DNA of 64,000 nt, taken from NCBI RefSeq assembly GCF_029590555.1, contig NZ_CP081001.1:1240001-1304000 (forward strand), written 5' to 3'. The first letter of the stretch is position 1, and every line of letters starts with the position of its first letter. Shown one piece after another: positions 35,328-44,012 of the stretch. The notes under the pieces were generated by a model that saw only the letters and a list, made by a program, of their open reading frames with translations, made no database searches and was not told where the DNA came from. Made by a program: the position numbers and the translations under genes. Origin of the DNA: Sphingobium sp. V4 (GTDB lineage: Bacteria; Pseudomonadota; Alphaproteobacteria; Sphingomonadales; Sphingomonadaceae).

Positions 35328-36517
35328 ATGGCATCCCTAGCTCCCGCGCCCGCGCATTCCCCGCGCCCCGTTTCCAGCCCCTATCGCGTCGACGTCTCGC
35401 GCGGCACGTCGAACAGTCGCGTCTCCTCCGAATGGTTCTCCCGGCCGGACGACGAGCGCTTCCTCTCGCTGGGCGATCTTTACGACAGCGTGCGGAATCG
35501 CGCTGAGCATTCGCATACGCGCATCATCGAGAGCCGCGCGATCAGGGTCGAGGCCCGCCGCGACGAGCCCGAACGTCTCGCGCTGATCCTGCCCGAAAAC
35601 GACACGCCCGTCGCGCCCACCAACTGGTCCTTCGGCCAATTGTGCAGCCTGGTCGGTGCGCCCGCGTTTTGCCCGCGCCACTCGCCGGCATCAATCTCCA
35701 ATATGGCCTGCAGAATCATCGGGGCGAACATGTGAAGCTTCTGCAGTCCGACACCGGGCGTACGGAACTGCGCTCCGTCACCAGTGAATCCTACGGGCGC
35801 ATCTGGGATCACCAGCTCGTCGAGGCGATCATGCGCTTCGCCGGCAACGGCACCGGCGACACCCGCTGGAAGATACCGGGCGTGCTGGACTGGCGGACGA
35901 TGCACTATAACCCTCATGTCGACGTCACCAAGGACACGACGACCTTCTATGCGTCCGATCGCGACGTGTTCGTATTCTTGGTCGACGACACCCACCCGAT
36001 CGAGGCGGGCAAATTGCCCAACGGCGAACCGGATCTGTTCTTCCGCGGTTTCTACGCGTGGAACAGCGAGGTCGGCGCCAAAACCCTCGGCATCGCGACC
36101 TTCTACTTGCGCGCCGTCTGCGCCAACCGGATACTGTGGGGGGTCGAGAATTTCGAGGAAATCAAGATCCGGCATTCGAAATTCGCCGCCGGTCGTTTCG
36201 CCCATCAGGCCGAACCAGCGCTCGCACATTATGCCGACGCTTCGCCGCGAACCTTCATCGACGGGATCAGGACCGCCCGCGAACGGATCGTCGCGCGCAA
36301 GGACGAGGACCGCACGGAGTTCCTGCGGAGGCGCGGCTTCTCCAAGGCGGATACCTCCAAGGTGATCGAAGCGGTCCTGGCCGAAGAAGGAAGGCCGCCC
36401 GAGAGCGTCTTCGACTTCGTGAATGGCATCACCGCGCTCGCACGGGCCAGGCCGCACCAGGATGCGCGTCTCGATCTCGAAGGCAAGGCGCGCCTGCTGC
36501 TCGAGCAGGTCCGCTAA
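35328..36517 (+). pseudogene. DUF932-family protein with a frameshift
   Basis: DUF932 proteins are frequent partners of mobile-element genes and are of unknown activity. The N-terminal part starts at ATG 35328 (GGAG seven bases upstream; RVDVSRGTSNSRVSSEWFSR, NWSFGQLCSLVGAPA). Its frame stops at 35735, while the rest of the family sequence (LPAPLAGINLQYGLQNHRGE, VPG-like LDWRTMHYNPHVDVTKDT, EAGKLPNGEPDLFFRGFY, KTLGIATFYLRAVCANR) runs in another frame to 36517. The switch falls between 35658 and 35680. A short stretch is also missing compared with the family (GAPA is followed directly by VLPAPL), so a deletion of one or more bases (one, ten or thirteen would fit) caused the shift. A GTG at 35642 could start a 291-residue C-terminal protein. 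Confidence 0.8.
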
Positions 36518-36565
36518 TCGCCGCCGCCGGCTACCCGCCGTCACACCTTTCCCTCCTTCAAAGAG

Positions 36566-36970
36566 ATGTTCGATGGACCAGCCATCTTCACGACAGGCAT
36601 TTGCCAACTGCCCGTCATGACCAGCGCGGATGCCGCGAGTATCGGCTTTGCGATCTTCAATCATGTGCCGACGCTGCCGATCGAGATTCCAGACGGCGGC
36701 TTCACAATCACCGCGAAGACCAGCGAGGGGCGGCGCGTCACCTTCTATTTCGGGCCTTATCTGACCGGAGGACCGCCGCGCTTCATCGATATACAGTACC
36801 ACGACGCGACCATAACCGTGCCGGATGCCGGCGGTTCGCCGACACCGGTGTTTGACATGCTCACCATCGCCGAAGGTGGTCGCCATCCCTATGACAGCCG
36901 CAAGGTCGACGTCTCACAGAAGCCCTCGATCGTCGTGCTGCTGCTCGACAACCCCGCTGACACCGCCTGA
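36566..36970 (+). CDS. Hypothetical protein
   Basis: 134 residues, beta-rich (GGFTITAKTSEGRRVTFYFG, PPRFIDIQYHDATITVPDAG, PSIVVLLLDNPADTA). The start at 36566 is weak; ATG 36617 would remove 17 residues. No family recognised. Lies between DUF932 and the next gene with a hairpin leader. Confidence 0.55.
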   Translation: MFDGPAIFTTGICQLPVMTSADAASIGFAIFNHVPTLPIEIPDGGFTITAKTSEGRRVTFYFGPYLTGGPPRFIDIQYHDATITVPDAGGSPTPVFDMLTIAEGGRHPYDSRKVDVSQKPSIVVLLLDNPADTA

Positions 36971-37006
36971 CGCGTCCCTTTCACCTCACATTCTATTTCC
37001 TCGAGA

Positions 37007-37024
37007 CCCGGCCGTCGCGCCGGG
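37007..37024 (+). promoter_or_regulatory. Hairpin leader, copy 1
   Basis: CCCGGC (37007-37012) and GCCGGG (37019-37024) form a six-pair stem, followed by TTTCGTGCAT and a GGGAGGA ribosome-binding sequence. Nearly the same block occurs again at 38094-38130 in front of another gene. Paired leaders point to a shared 5' control element or an ancient duplication. Confidence 0.5.
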
Positions 37025-37050
37025 TTTCGTGCATCTGGGAGGATCACTCC

Positions 37051-37758
37051 ATGCATTCCGACGACAGCAAGCCCAGCACTGCAGCGCTTCTCTACAGCCA
37101 GGTCCCATTCGACGACCGCGGCAATTTCCACTACACGGGCGATCTCCACAATGCGGGCGAGAACCTGTCCACGGTCGCCGGGCGTATCGAGCGCCACCTG
37201 CGCGACCGCTTCCCGGACATGCGGTTCACCATGATCACCCAGAAATTCACCGGCGGCCGCAAGATCATCGCCGAGCTTCTTGATGCGCCCGAGGATCTCA
37301 CCGGCAGAGATGCGCAGGACGCGTTCACCGTCAAGGTCAAGGATCAGATCGAGCGGTTCGGTTTCTCGCGCTCCAACATCTATCAGGACTATCACAGCTG
37401 CGCCTTCTTCTGCGAGGTGCGGATCGGGCCGCCCTATTGGACGGCGCTGGCGGCACGGCGCGGTCTCGCTAACACTGTCGACGCCCTGGTCCCGCTCTCG
37501 GCGTTCAAAAAGCGAGTCAAGCCGGGCGACCGTCTGAAGCTGATCAGCGCGCCTAGCTGGCATCGTTCGATCGGAACGGTCCGGATGGTGAAGGCCGTGC
37601 GCTCCAAGGATATCATCCTTGAGGGCCCGAGCTATCTCACGCTCCCGCGCGCCGCGCAATTCGCCTGCGACGGCAAGATGGTGCGCATCGCGATCGGCAC
37701 CGAACACGAGCCCGGCGCTCACCTGCTTTATCAGTGGCTACCTGCCGAGGCGGCGTGA
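37051..37758 (+). CDS. Hypothetical protein, possibly with an LPD29-like N-terminal domain
   Basis: 235 residues. N-terminal half: VAGRIERHLRDRFPDMRFTM, ITQKFTGGRKIIAELLDAP, IERFGFSRSNIYQDYHSC, which resembles the alpha-beta large-polyvalent-protein-associated domain 29 found near methylase-helicases (loose resemblance). C-terminal half: beta segments (RVKPGDRLKLISAPSWHRSI, VRSKDIILEGPSYLTLP). ATG at 37051 behind GGGAGGATC. If the resemblance holds, it would be an auxiliary to the giant protein upstream. Confidence 0.5.
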   Translation: MHSDDSKPSTAALLYSQVPFDDRGNFHYTGDLHNAGENLSTVAGRIERHLRDRFPDMRFTMITQKFTGGRKIIAELLDAPEDLTGRDAQDAFTVKVKDQIERFGFSRSNIYQDYHSCAFFCEVRIGPPYWTALAARRGLANTVDALVPLSAFKKRVKPGDRLKLISAPSWHRSIGTVRMVKAVRSKDIILEGPSYLTLPRAAQFACDGKMVRIAIGTEHEPGAHLLYQWLPAEAA

Positions 37759-37867
37759 AGTCCCGTTTTGTATGAATTCCGGCGCGACTGGTCGAACGCG
37801 CCGGAGTGCAAAGCCTGCCCTGCGGGCTGCTTCCCGACCGACATCCTCGACAATCAGGAGCACCCTT

Positions 37868-38062
37868 ATGACCACTGCCGACATCGACAATGCGACGCCC
37901 GAGCAGCTCGCTCCGGTTCTCTATGCCGCCGTCCAGCGCCTCGGCCAGTTGGGCCGCGAAGGCGCGGTCGCGGTCGCCCCACTGGTCGGCGACGACGACG
38001 CCGACTTCGACGAGGGCGCTTCGTGGATCGAAGATATAGCCGCCGGAGGTCTCCGCGACTGA
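37868..38062 (+). CDS. Hypothetical small acidic protein
   Basis: 64 residues, predicted helix (TPEQLAPVLYAAVQRLGQLG) followed by an acidic tail (VGDDDADFDEGASWIEDIA). No family recognised. Small acidic proteins on mobile elements sometimes mimic DNA; not shown here. Confidence 0.5.
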   Translation: MTTADIDNATPEQLAPVLYAAVQRLGQLGREGAVAVAPLVGDDDADFDEGASWIEDIAAGGLRD

Positions 38063-38093
38063 TCTTCTCTCACCCGTTCCATCCCCTCACGAG

Positions 38094-38113
38094 GCCCGGC
38101 CGCAACGCCGGGC
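38094..38113 (+). promoter_or_regulatory. Hairpin leader, copy 2
   Basis: GCCCGGC (38094-38100) and GCCGGGC (38107-38113) pair around six bases; TTCGTGCAT and TGAGGA follow, as in copy 1 at 37007. The next gene starts at 38139. Confidence 0.5.
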
Positions 38114-38138
38114 TTCGTGCATTTTGAGGACATATTTC

Positions 38139-38600
38139 ATGCACACCGCCCGTCACATCTATGAGAATGCGCCCCTCGGATCGCGCATCGCGTACAGCAG
38201 CGGGGAACCCCGGCCGCCGGAAAGGTTCACGAGAAAGCTCCGCAGGTGGGAGAATGAAAACGGCACCGGCCGCCTGGTCGAGCGCCAGCCGGGGTCGGGC
38301 AGTCATCCCGCGACGTTCACCCTGCATCTCGGTGACTTCGGGAGCGAGGGCACCATCGTTCTGGTGGTCCGCCGCCTGTTCAGCGCCGAGAGCACCAAGC
38401 CGTTCGAGATCATCGAGGTGCCGAAACCCGGCATGGTCCGGGTGCTGACCGGCCATGGCAACCGCGAGGAGCTGCGTTTCCTCGCTCCCGATAAAGCGAG
38501 CGCCGAACGCTGGATGGCGGAAAATCATTACTCCGACATGCGGGTGGAGGTCGTGACCGATGCAGATTCGGTCGCGTTGCCTGACGCCCAGGCGGCGTGA
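38139..38600 (+). CDS. Hypothetical protein
   Basis: 153 residues from ATG 38139 with GAGGACA upstream. Beta-rich middle (EGTIVLVVRRLFSAESTKPF, KPGMVRVLTGHGNREELRFL) and a C-terminal helix (KASAERWMAENHYSDMRVEV). It overlaps the next start by four bases (GTGA). No family recognised. Confidence 0.55.
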   Translation: MHTARHIYENAPLGSRIAYSSGEPRPPERFTRKLRRWENENGTGRLVERQPGSGSHPATFTLHLGDFGSEGTIVLVVRRLFSAESTKPFEIIEVPKPGMVRVLTGHGNREELRFLAPDKASAERWMAENHYSDMRVEVVTDADSVALPDAQAA

Positions 38601-38920
38601 CCGCGATCGCTCCCGATGGGCAGGCATCCGATGCGGTAGCGGACGGCGCGAGCCGCCGCCACTTCGTCCATGTCTATGCCGTCATCCGCGTCAAGGTGGC
38701 GGTCGACGCCCGGGACCATCATTCGGCGATGAAGACGGCGGATGACCTTCTGTTCGCAAACGGGCTCGCCGTTCGCCTCGTGCCCGCGGCGCAGACCGTT
38801 CTCGAGGCTGAATATGCCGAGGAGGTCACCGGGTATCTGGTCGACGAAGCCGGCGACGACGAGTTCGTTCGATCCCGCTCATACGGCCCGGACCACGAAC
38901 CGGAAGGAGATGGGGCATGA
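38597..38920 (+). CDS. Hypothetical protein
   Basis: 107 residues from a GTG overlapping the previous stop. Helical N-part (FVHVYAVIRVKVAVDARDHH) and a second helix (AQTVLEAEYAEEVTGYLVDE). Acidic tail. It ends with ATGA into the next gene, making a tightly coupled run of three. Confidence 0.55.
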   Translation: MTAIAPDGQASDAVADGASRRHFVHVYAVIRVKVAVDARDHHSAMKTADDLLFANGLAVRLVPAAQTVLEAEYAEEVTGYLVDEAGDDEFVRSRSYGPDHEPEGDGA

Positions 38921-39111
38921 CCGCGTACAGCCTCCAGATCGTTCAGGTGTTTCGCGTCGAGCGCACCATCGTAGTTACGGTCGAAGCGCCGGACGAGCAG
39001 ACGGCGATCGACTGGCAGAGCGAGGGCGATGCACCCGCCTTCGACGATCCCCGCTGGCGAGCCAGCTGGACCCTCGAAAACGAACTGGTCGAGCCCGCGC
39101 CGAACGACTGA
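38917..39111 (+). CDS. Hypothetical small protein
   Basis: 64 residues, similar in architecture to the preceding protein's first half (SLQIVQVFRVERTIVVTVEA, then DEQTAIDWQSEGDAP), possibly a duplicated fold. Coupled by ATGA. No family recognised. Confidence 0.5.
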   Translation: MTAYSLQIVQVFRVERTIVVTVEAPDEQTAIDWQSEGDAPAFDDPRWRASWTLENELVEPAPND

Positions 39112-39229
39112 CGGCCCTGTGGCGACATGGGAGGGAGATGGGGGGGCACCCGAATTTGGTGGAGCAGCCCTGGGCTGTCCCTTGCCAGACCCACCACCGG
39201 TTCGACCCTTCCTCCCAAGGAAACGCGCC

Positions 39230-39691
39230 ATGGAAATCATCGTAACCCGTTCCCGCATCGCGGGGACGCTGCCCCATTATGAGTATCGTGCGCTCATCTC
39301 CGCCGATGCTGTCGCTGAAACGCGGCGTCGGCGCGCTTGTCTCGTCAAGGCTCCGAAGGTTGCCGGGTTCGTTCGATGCCTGCGCACGGGGCCGGTCATC
39401 GCGCCAGAACGCTATTTCGAGCTGGATGCGGCAGCACGCGAAATCCTTGGATCGCGCATCAGCGCGCTGGCACGGCAGATAGATGCGCTGATTGTGCGGT
39501 TCCTCTTCCCGGAAGTGACCGCTCAGCAGCTCCGCCCCATCATCACGATCGACGATGATCCAGGCGATGCCTGCGTCCGGACGGACATCGCCGATTTGAC
39601 CGGTGCCTATGACCGCCTCGCGGCCCGCCACGATGTCCTCACCACCAGCGATCTCGGCCTTCGCGAGGATTGTGCGCGCCGCGCCGCCTGA
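39230..39691 (+). CDS. Hypothetical protein
   Basis: 153 residues from ATG 39230 behind AAGGAA. Segments ALISADAVAETRRRRACLVK, EILGSRISALARQIDALIVR and ITIDDDPGDACVRTDIADLT. No family recognised. Followed at 30 bp by the GHKL ATPase gene. Confidence 0.5.
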   Translation: MEIIVTRSRIAGTLPHYEYRALISADAVAETRRRRACLVKAPKVAGFVRCLRTGPVIAPERYFELDAAAREILGSRISALARQIDALIVRFLFPEVTAQQLRPIITIDDDPGDACVRTDIADLTGAYDRLAARHDVLTTSDLGLREDCARRAA

Positions 39692-39721
39692 CATCGCCCG
39701 ACAGACGAAAAGGACCGCATC

Positions 39722-41821
39722 ATGCAGGAACCCCTCTCCGCGCTCGAAACCGCCGCCTGCCTCTGGGAAGCCGTGCTGAGCCTGCGCGATCGCCCCGTCT
39801 CCCATCCTGATGCTATCGAGCTTGCCTTGCAGATCCGATCCTCCTTCGAAGCGATCGGCACTTCCGTCCTGCGCATGACCGTCATCGGTTGGGCGCCTGC
39901 CGTCGAGCAGGCCTGGGGCAAAGTCGCCGATGACTACGCTCTGAGCTTCGACTGGGATTTCGTGCCCGCCTGGATCGACGCCCACATCGACTGGTCCGAG
40001 CCCGGTAATCCCGTGATCAGATCCAAGGCGGTTCGCGAGCCGAACGATCCGGGCGGACATGGAGTGGAGGAGGCGAACGGTGGGGGCGACGATGAGGTCG
40101 CAATAATGCCGGAGGCTCCTATGCCCTTTCCCACCACGATCCACACCTCGGTCAGCCCGTCGCTGATCACCAGAATCGGACGCTTCCATAATGGCGGCCC
40201 CCTGGATGTGCTCGGCGAGCTTCTGCAAAACGGACGCCGAGCTGGCGCGACCCGGATCGATATCGGACTACGGGAGACGGATCGTGGCCCTGTCCTGCAT
40301 GTCCACGACGACGGTTGCGGCATCGCCGATCCGGCCAAGTTTCTGGCGCTCGGCGACTCCGGATGGGATGAGCACATTGCCCGATCGGAGGATCCCGCCG
40401 GCATGGGCGTGTTCAGCCTCGCCGGTCGCCATGTGACCGTACGCTCCTACTCCGCCGAACTCGACGCGGCCTGGCAGGTGACCATCACGCCCGATGCCTG
40501 GGAAACCGGCAAGCCGCTCGACGTCATCCCGTCCACCCTGGAAAAGGGCACCGACCTCGAAATATCGCTTCCCGAAAACTGGGCGAATGGCATCGAACAG
40601 GCCGTAAAGGATGCCGCACGCTTCTTGCCCGTACCGGTCTGGTTCAACGAGAAAAGGCTGCCTCAGGAGAGTTTCCTCCGCGAAGCAAGTCGCATCGAGA
40701 CATGGAACGGCTGCCGGATCGGCATCTTCGCAGACACATCGCATCTTCCGCGTGCGCTGGTCCGCATCAACTTTCACGGTCTCACCGTTCCGTGCCAACT
40801 ACCGCACATCCACGATGCCGATGGCGGCCGTGGCTGGTATGCCAAGGTGGACATCGATGATTTCCCCGACCTCGAGCTCGTGTTGCCTGCCCGCAAGGAG
40901 GTTGTGCTGGGCACCGCGCTCGATGCGCTGCGCGAAGCCTGCGAGGCGGCGATCTTTCGTACCATAGCCCGCGAGGGCCATCACCGCCTTGCCTACGCCC
41001 ACTGGCTTCGCGCGAATGAACTCGGCGTATACCTGCCGGAGGCAGCACCCTGGCTTCCGGCCTGGACACCACGAACTGCCGAGACAGGCAACGTTCTTAC
41101 CGTTGACCGGATCGCGGGCGAGCCGATGATCCTCATGCCGTCGGACGAGGCCCATATCGAGCAATGTGTCGGGCGCGCGATTTCTTGCAATCGCCTTCTC
41201 GGCGCAACGCCGGTCGATCCCGTCGCCGAGTTCGCCGGCTATGGATGGTATGACCGCCTTCCGCGCGTGCTCGGATGGTCCTTTCGGATCGAGCGAGGCG
41301 AAAGCGATCCAATCGACTATGCCGCCGGCTCGCAGTTGCCGCCCGAACTTGTCACCGGGCGGGTCGACGCCATCATCGTTGAACTGGCCATCCAGACGGA
41401 CCACGTCTGCGATGACCCGCCCGAAATCCTCGGCGTTCCCGCTGATCTTCTGATCGTCCCCGCCGACTATTCGGCCGACCTCGACGAGGCGGTCATTCTG
41501 CTCGCCAATGACTGTACGATCGAACCCGGCGAGCTTGCTTCGATGCTCGGAGCGGCATGCTTCTTCGCCAGCGAGGATTGCGAGGCAGACAGCTATCACA
41601 CCCAGCAGGCGACGTTCGATATGAATGCGCGTTTTGCCGCCAACATGCTCCTGCTAGGCGAAGATACCGCGATCATCGAGCGGGTCCGCGAGGCAGTGCG
41701 TGAGCATGTTTCGTGGCTCATCCCGAAGAACCGGGCGATCGCCGTACGCGCCATCGACTATCGGGTCGAGGCTGCCTTCGCAGACGATGACGAAATGTCC
41801 GCCCCCAGCGCTGCCGAATAG
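39722..41821 (+). CDS. GHKL (HSP90-like) ATPase, apparently fused to an upstream small domain
   Basis: 699 residues. From about residue 134 it is an HSP90-like ATPase: N-box E166-L-L-Q-N170 in LGELLQNGRRAGATRIDIGL, G1 box DDGCGI (196-201) in VHDDGCGIADPAKFLALGDS, and the lid-type GMGVFSLAGRHVT. The first about 110 residues (ALETAACLWEAVLSLRDRPV and SFDWDFVPAWIDAHIDW) look like an independent protein. A ribosome-binding GGAGG and ATG at 40121 could start the ATPase alone, so the single frame may be a fusion created by loss of a stop codon. A weak G-tract near 40061-40090 sits where a gene border is expected. GHKL proteins of this type occur next to defence and anti-defence genes; function unknown. 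Confidence 0.75.
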   Translation: MQEPLSALETAACLWEAVLSLRDRPVSHPDAIELALQIRSSFEAIGTSVLRMTVIGWAPAVEQAWGKVADDYALSFDWDFVPAWIDAHIDWSEPGNPVIRSKAVREPNDPGGHGVEEANGGGDDEVAIMPEAPMPFPTTIHTSVSPSLITRIGRFHNGGPLDVLGELLQNGRRAGATRIDIGLRETDRGPVLHVHDDGCGIADPAKFLALGDSGWDEHIARSEDPAGMGVFSLAGRHVTVRSYSAELDAAWQVTITPDAWETGKPLDVIPSTLEKGTDLEISLPENWANGIEQAVKDAARFLPVPVWFNEKRLPQESFLREASRIETWNGCRIGIFADTSHLPRALVRINFHGLTVPCQLPHIHDADGGRGWYAKVDIDDFPDLELVLPARKEVVLGTALDALREACEAAIFRTIAREGHHRLAYAHWLRANELGVYLPEAAPWLPAWTPRTAETGNVLTVDRIAGEPMILMPSDEAHIEQCVGRAISCNRLLGATPVDPVAEFAGYGWYDRLPRVLGWSFRIERGESDPIDYAAGSQLPPELVTGRVDAIIVELAIQTDHVCDDPPEILGVPADLLIVPADYSADLDEAVILLANDCTIEPGELASMLGAACFFASEDCEADSYHTQQATFDMNARFAANMLLLGEDTAIIERVREAVREHVSWLIPKNRAIAVRAIDYRVEAAFADDDEMSAPSAAE

Positions 41822-41893
41822 CGCCCTCATTCTCGCAGCCTGGCCGGCGCATCTGCGCGGTTGCCAGTCGGTATCTTCACGAGGAACTATCCC

Positions 41894-42487
41894 ATGACTC
41901 AGGATCCGCCATTTCGGAAGATCTTTGATGGCGTCGTCACGCGCGAGCAAATGTTCGAGCTGTTCAATCTCGTGCCGGACGGCCCGGCCGAGGAAATCGC
42001 GTCGGGCAAGGCCTACGCAAACCAATGGTTCGAGATTCGCGAGAGTGAGTTCGAATTGATGTTTGATCGCCTGCCGCCGCTTTTCTTGCGAGCCGGCATG
42101 TTCGCCATGTCCGAACTCAAGGCCGGATCCATCGGCTTGGTTTTCTTCGACATTACCATCTACGGACGCAGCCGCTGGTTCACCGGATATTGCGACCTTG
42201 GCGCTCGCAGCAGCCCCGACGCGATGCGAACCGCAATTATCGAACATGAAAGAGCAGCCGTCGCAAACTTGTCGCGGGGCGATGCCCTGGACGTGATCTG
42301 GGAACGCGAGGGCGACGATTTTCGCGGCTTGGCCGGCCAATTTAATCCCGATGCTTGGCCCGCCGAGCATCACGGAAAGCGGACTATCCTCGTCTATGAA
42401 CCCGGCGTCGGGACGGTCCTGAAGCTATTGGAAAATCTTACCGACGACGAGATCGCGGATCGGCTGCAGCACGGACCGACGATATAG
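41894..42487 (+). CDS. DUF1419-family protein
   Basis: 197 residues, matching the family by its opening FRKIFDGVVTREQMFELFNL and the later FELMFDRLPPLFLRAGMFAM. Family members are found on plasmids of Rhizobiales and relatives; no biochemical role is known. ATG at 41894 behind GAGGAAC. Ends TAG. Confidence 0.6.
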   Translation: MTQDPPFRKIFDGVVTREQMFELFNLVPDGPAEEIASGKAYANQWFEIRESEFELMFDRLPPLFLRAGMFAMSELKAGSIGLVFFDITIYGRSRWFTGYCDLGARSSPDAMRTAIIEHERAAVANLSRGDALDVIWEREGDDFRGLAGQFNPDAWPAEHHGKRTILVYEPGVGTVLKLLENLTDDEIADRLQHGPTI

Positions 42488-42612
42488 GTCGCGTCCGCTC
42501 GGCTTTCCACCCTCGAGGTCGCCGGCAGCCGCCTCCGGGAAGACGATCGGTGACCGGGCGGGGCTTGAGCCGATCGACCAGACTTTCGTCATTCCCACCA
42601 AGGAGCCGAAAG

Positions 42613-43155
42613 ATGCCCAATCCATTTCTGCAGACTGCGTTCGCGATCCCGCTGACGCCTGACGAAGCGGTGCTGCTCGAAGAATGCTTCACCGTGGCTG
42701 CTGAACTTTCCAGCGATTTCGCGGAGATTTCGACCGACGGCATGCAGACGCTGAAATCCTACTACGCCTCGCGCAGCGAACCGTTCAGGATCACCTTCCC
42801 GAAAAAGCCGGAAGAGGATGACCCTTTCGCCGGATTCTTCGATCTTTGGTCCGGTGACGGCTTTCTCGGGTTCGACGCCGACCTCAGCATCCGGCGCGAT
42901 CCCGAAGGCAAGCCACAGTTCGCGTTCATCAGCGGTGATGATGTGGATGTTCACTCGATCGCCTCCCTGATCCAGAAGGTCTGCAAATCCGCGCTGCCGT
43001 TTGGTTTTCAATGGGCTGAAAGTTATGAGGACGACGACTACTCCACCGCCTTTGGCGGCGGGTACTATGTCATCTCCGATGCCGATATATTCGGCGGCCC
43101 GACCCGGTCGCTCATGGATGATATGCTGCAAACCTTGCGGGTGGCTGCGGTATGA
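42613..43155 (+). CDS. Hypothetical acidic protein
   Basis: 180 residues from ATG 42613 behind AAGGAG. Acidic (KKPEEDDPFAGFFDLWSGDG, FISGDDVDVHSIASLIQKVC, ESYEDDDYSTAFGGGYYVIS). Overlaps the next gene by four bases (ATGA). No family recognised. Confidence 0.55.
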   Translation: MPNPFLQTAFAIPLTPDEAVLLEECFTVAAELSSDFAEISTDGMQTLKSYYASRSEPFRITFPKKPEEDDPFAGFFDLWSGDGFLGFDADLSIRRDPEGKPQFAFISGDDVDVHSIASLIQKVCKSALPFGFQWAESYEDDDYSTAFGGGYYVISDADIFGGPTRSLMDDMLQTLRVAAV

Positions 43156-43517
43156 AACCATTGCTCAAGCGCCCGTGCAACGAATGCCCCTGGCGCCGCA
43201 ATCATCCGGCCGGGTGGCTCGGCGGCTATCGTCCCGAGGACTTCACCAGCCAGGTCCAGTTCGACGGACCGCCGCTACAGTGTCACAAGACAATCCCCGG
43301 GGACGGCACCGATGCCCGTTCGATGTGCGCAGGCGCGCTCATTTTCATGCGCAACAGCTGCAAAGCTGCGAACCATCCCGACTATGGCGATGCGCTCGAT
43401 ACGATCGCGGCCGACACCGAGACTGTGTTCCAATGGTCCGGGGAGTTCCTCGACCACCACAACAACCCGGAGAAATGGATCGAGCACGTTCGGGCACGAA
43501 TGGCCCGGCGGGCATAA
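43152..43517 (+). CDS. DUF6283-type Cys-rich protein
   Basis: 121 residues. CNECPWR at residue 9 and further Cys in PLQCHKTIPGD, RSMCAGALIFMRNSC form a likely metal-binding cluster. The whole layout resembles DUF6283. Coupled by ATGA to the preceding gene. Role unknown. Confidence 0.6.
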   Translation: MKPLLKRPCNECPWRRNHPAGWLGGYRPEDFTSQVQFDGPPLQCHKTIPGDGTDARSMCAGALIFMRNSCKAANHPDYGDALDTIAADTETVFQWSGEFLDHHNNPEKWIEHVRARMARRA

Positions 43518-43548
43518 CGGGTTCTCCTCTCAGCACATGGAGCATATC

Positions 43549-43737
43549 ATGGCCCATCTGTCCCCACTCCGGGGCGTTTTGGCTGGCTTTGACCACTCGT
43601 ACCGCCTCGCAATTTGCAGACGCGAGACAACCGGGCGTCACCAGTTCGTCCTGCGCACGCGCGATCCAATCCAGCCGTTTCGCGTGACCGAGGCGCGACC
43701 GGCAAGGAACGAAGATCTCGTTCTGCACGTCGCGTGA
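43549..43737 (+). CDS. Hypothetical small basic protein
   Basis: 62 residues, basic (GVLAGFDHSYRLAICRRETT, HQFVLRTRDPIQPFRVTEAR). ATG 43549 has GGAG six bases upstream; an in-frame ATG at 43537 would add four residues. No family recognised; borderline call. Confidence 0.35.
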   Translation: MAHLSPLRGVLAGFDHSYRLAICRRETTGRHQFVLRTRDPIQPFRVTEARPARNEDLVLHVA

Positions 43738-44012
43738 TCAAGTTCCGTATCCTCCGCGTCCAGCCTCAGCTTTTGGGGCTTTATGCAATCCGTCATGACG
43801 GATGTCCGTCTGGCTCGGAGCAGCCCCGGCTGGGGCCGACGCCCAGGCCCTTTTACTCAGCTCGGTCGCTTCACAGAGTATGACCCGCCGCACACGCGAT
43901 CTCGCGGCCACATGGGTCCGCCTGATGCTTGGAGAGAGGGGAAGGGGGCGAATGGATCGGGTTTGGTGAGCATGACCGCCAGCCCGCCCAACCTCCATCT
44001 CAGGAAATCCCC

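Noticed and set aside
35480..36886. 468-codon open frame on the minus strand
   Set aside because: Antisense to DUF932 and its neighbour, no motif, composition typical of a mirror frame.
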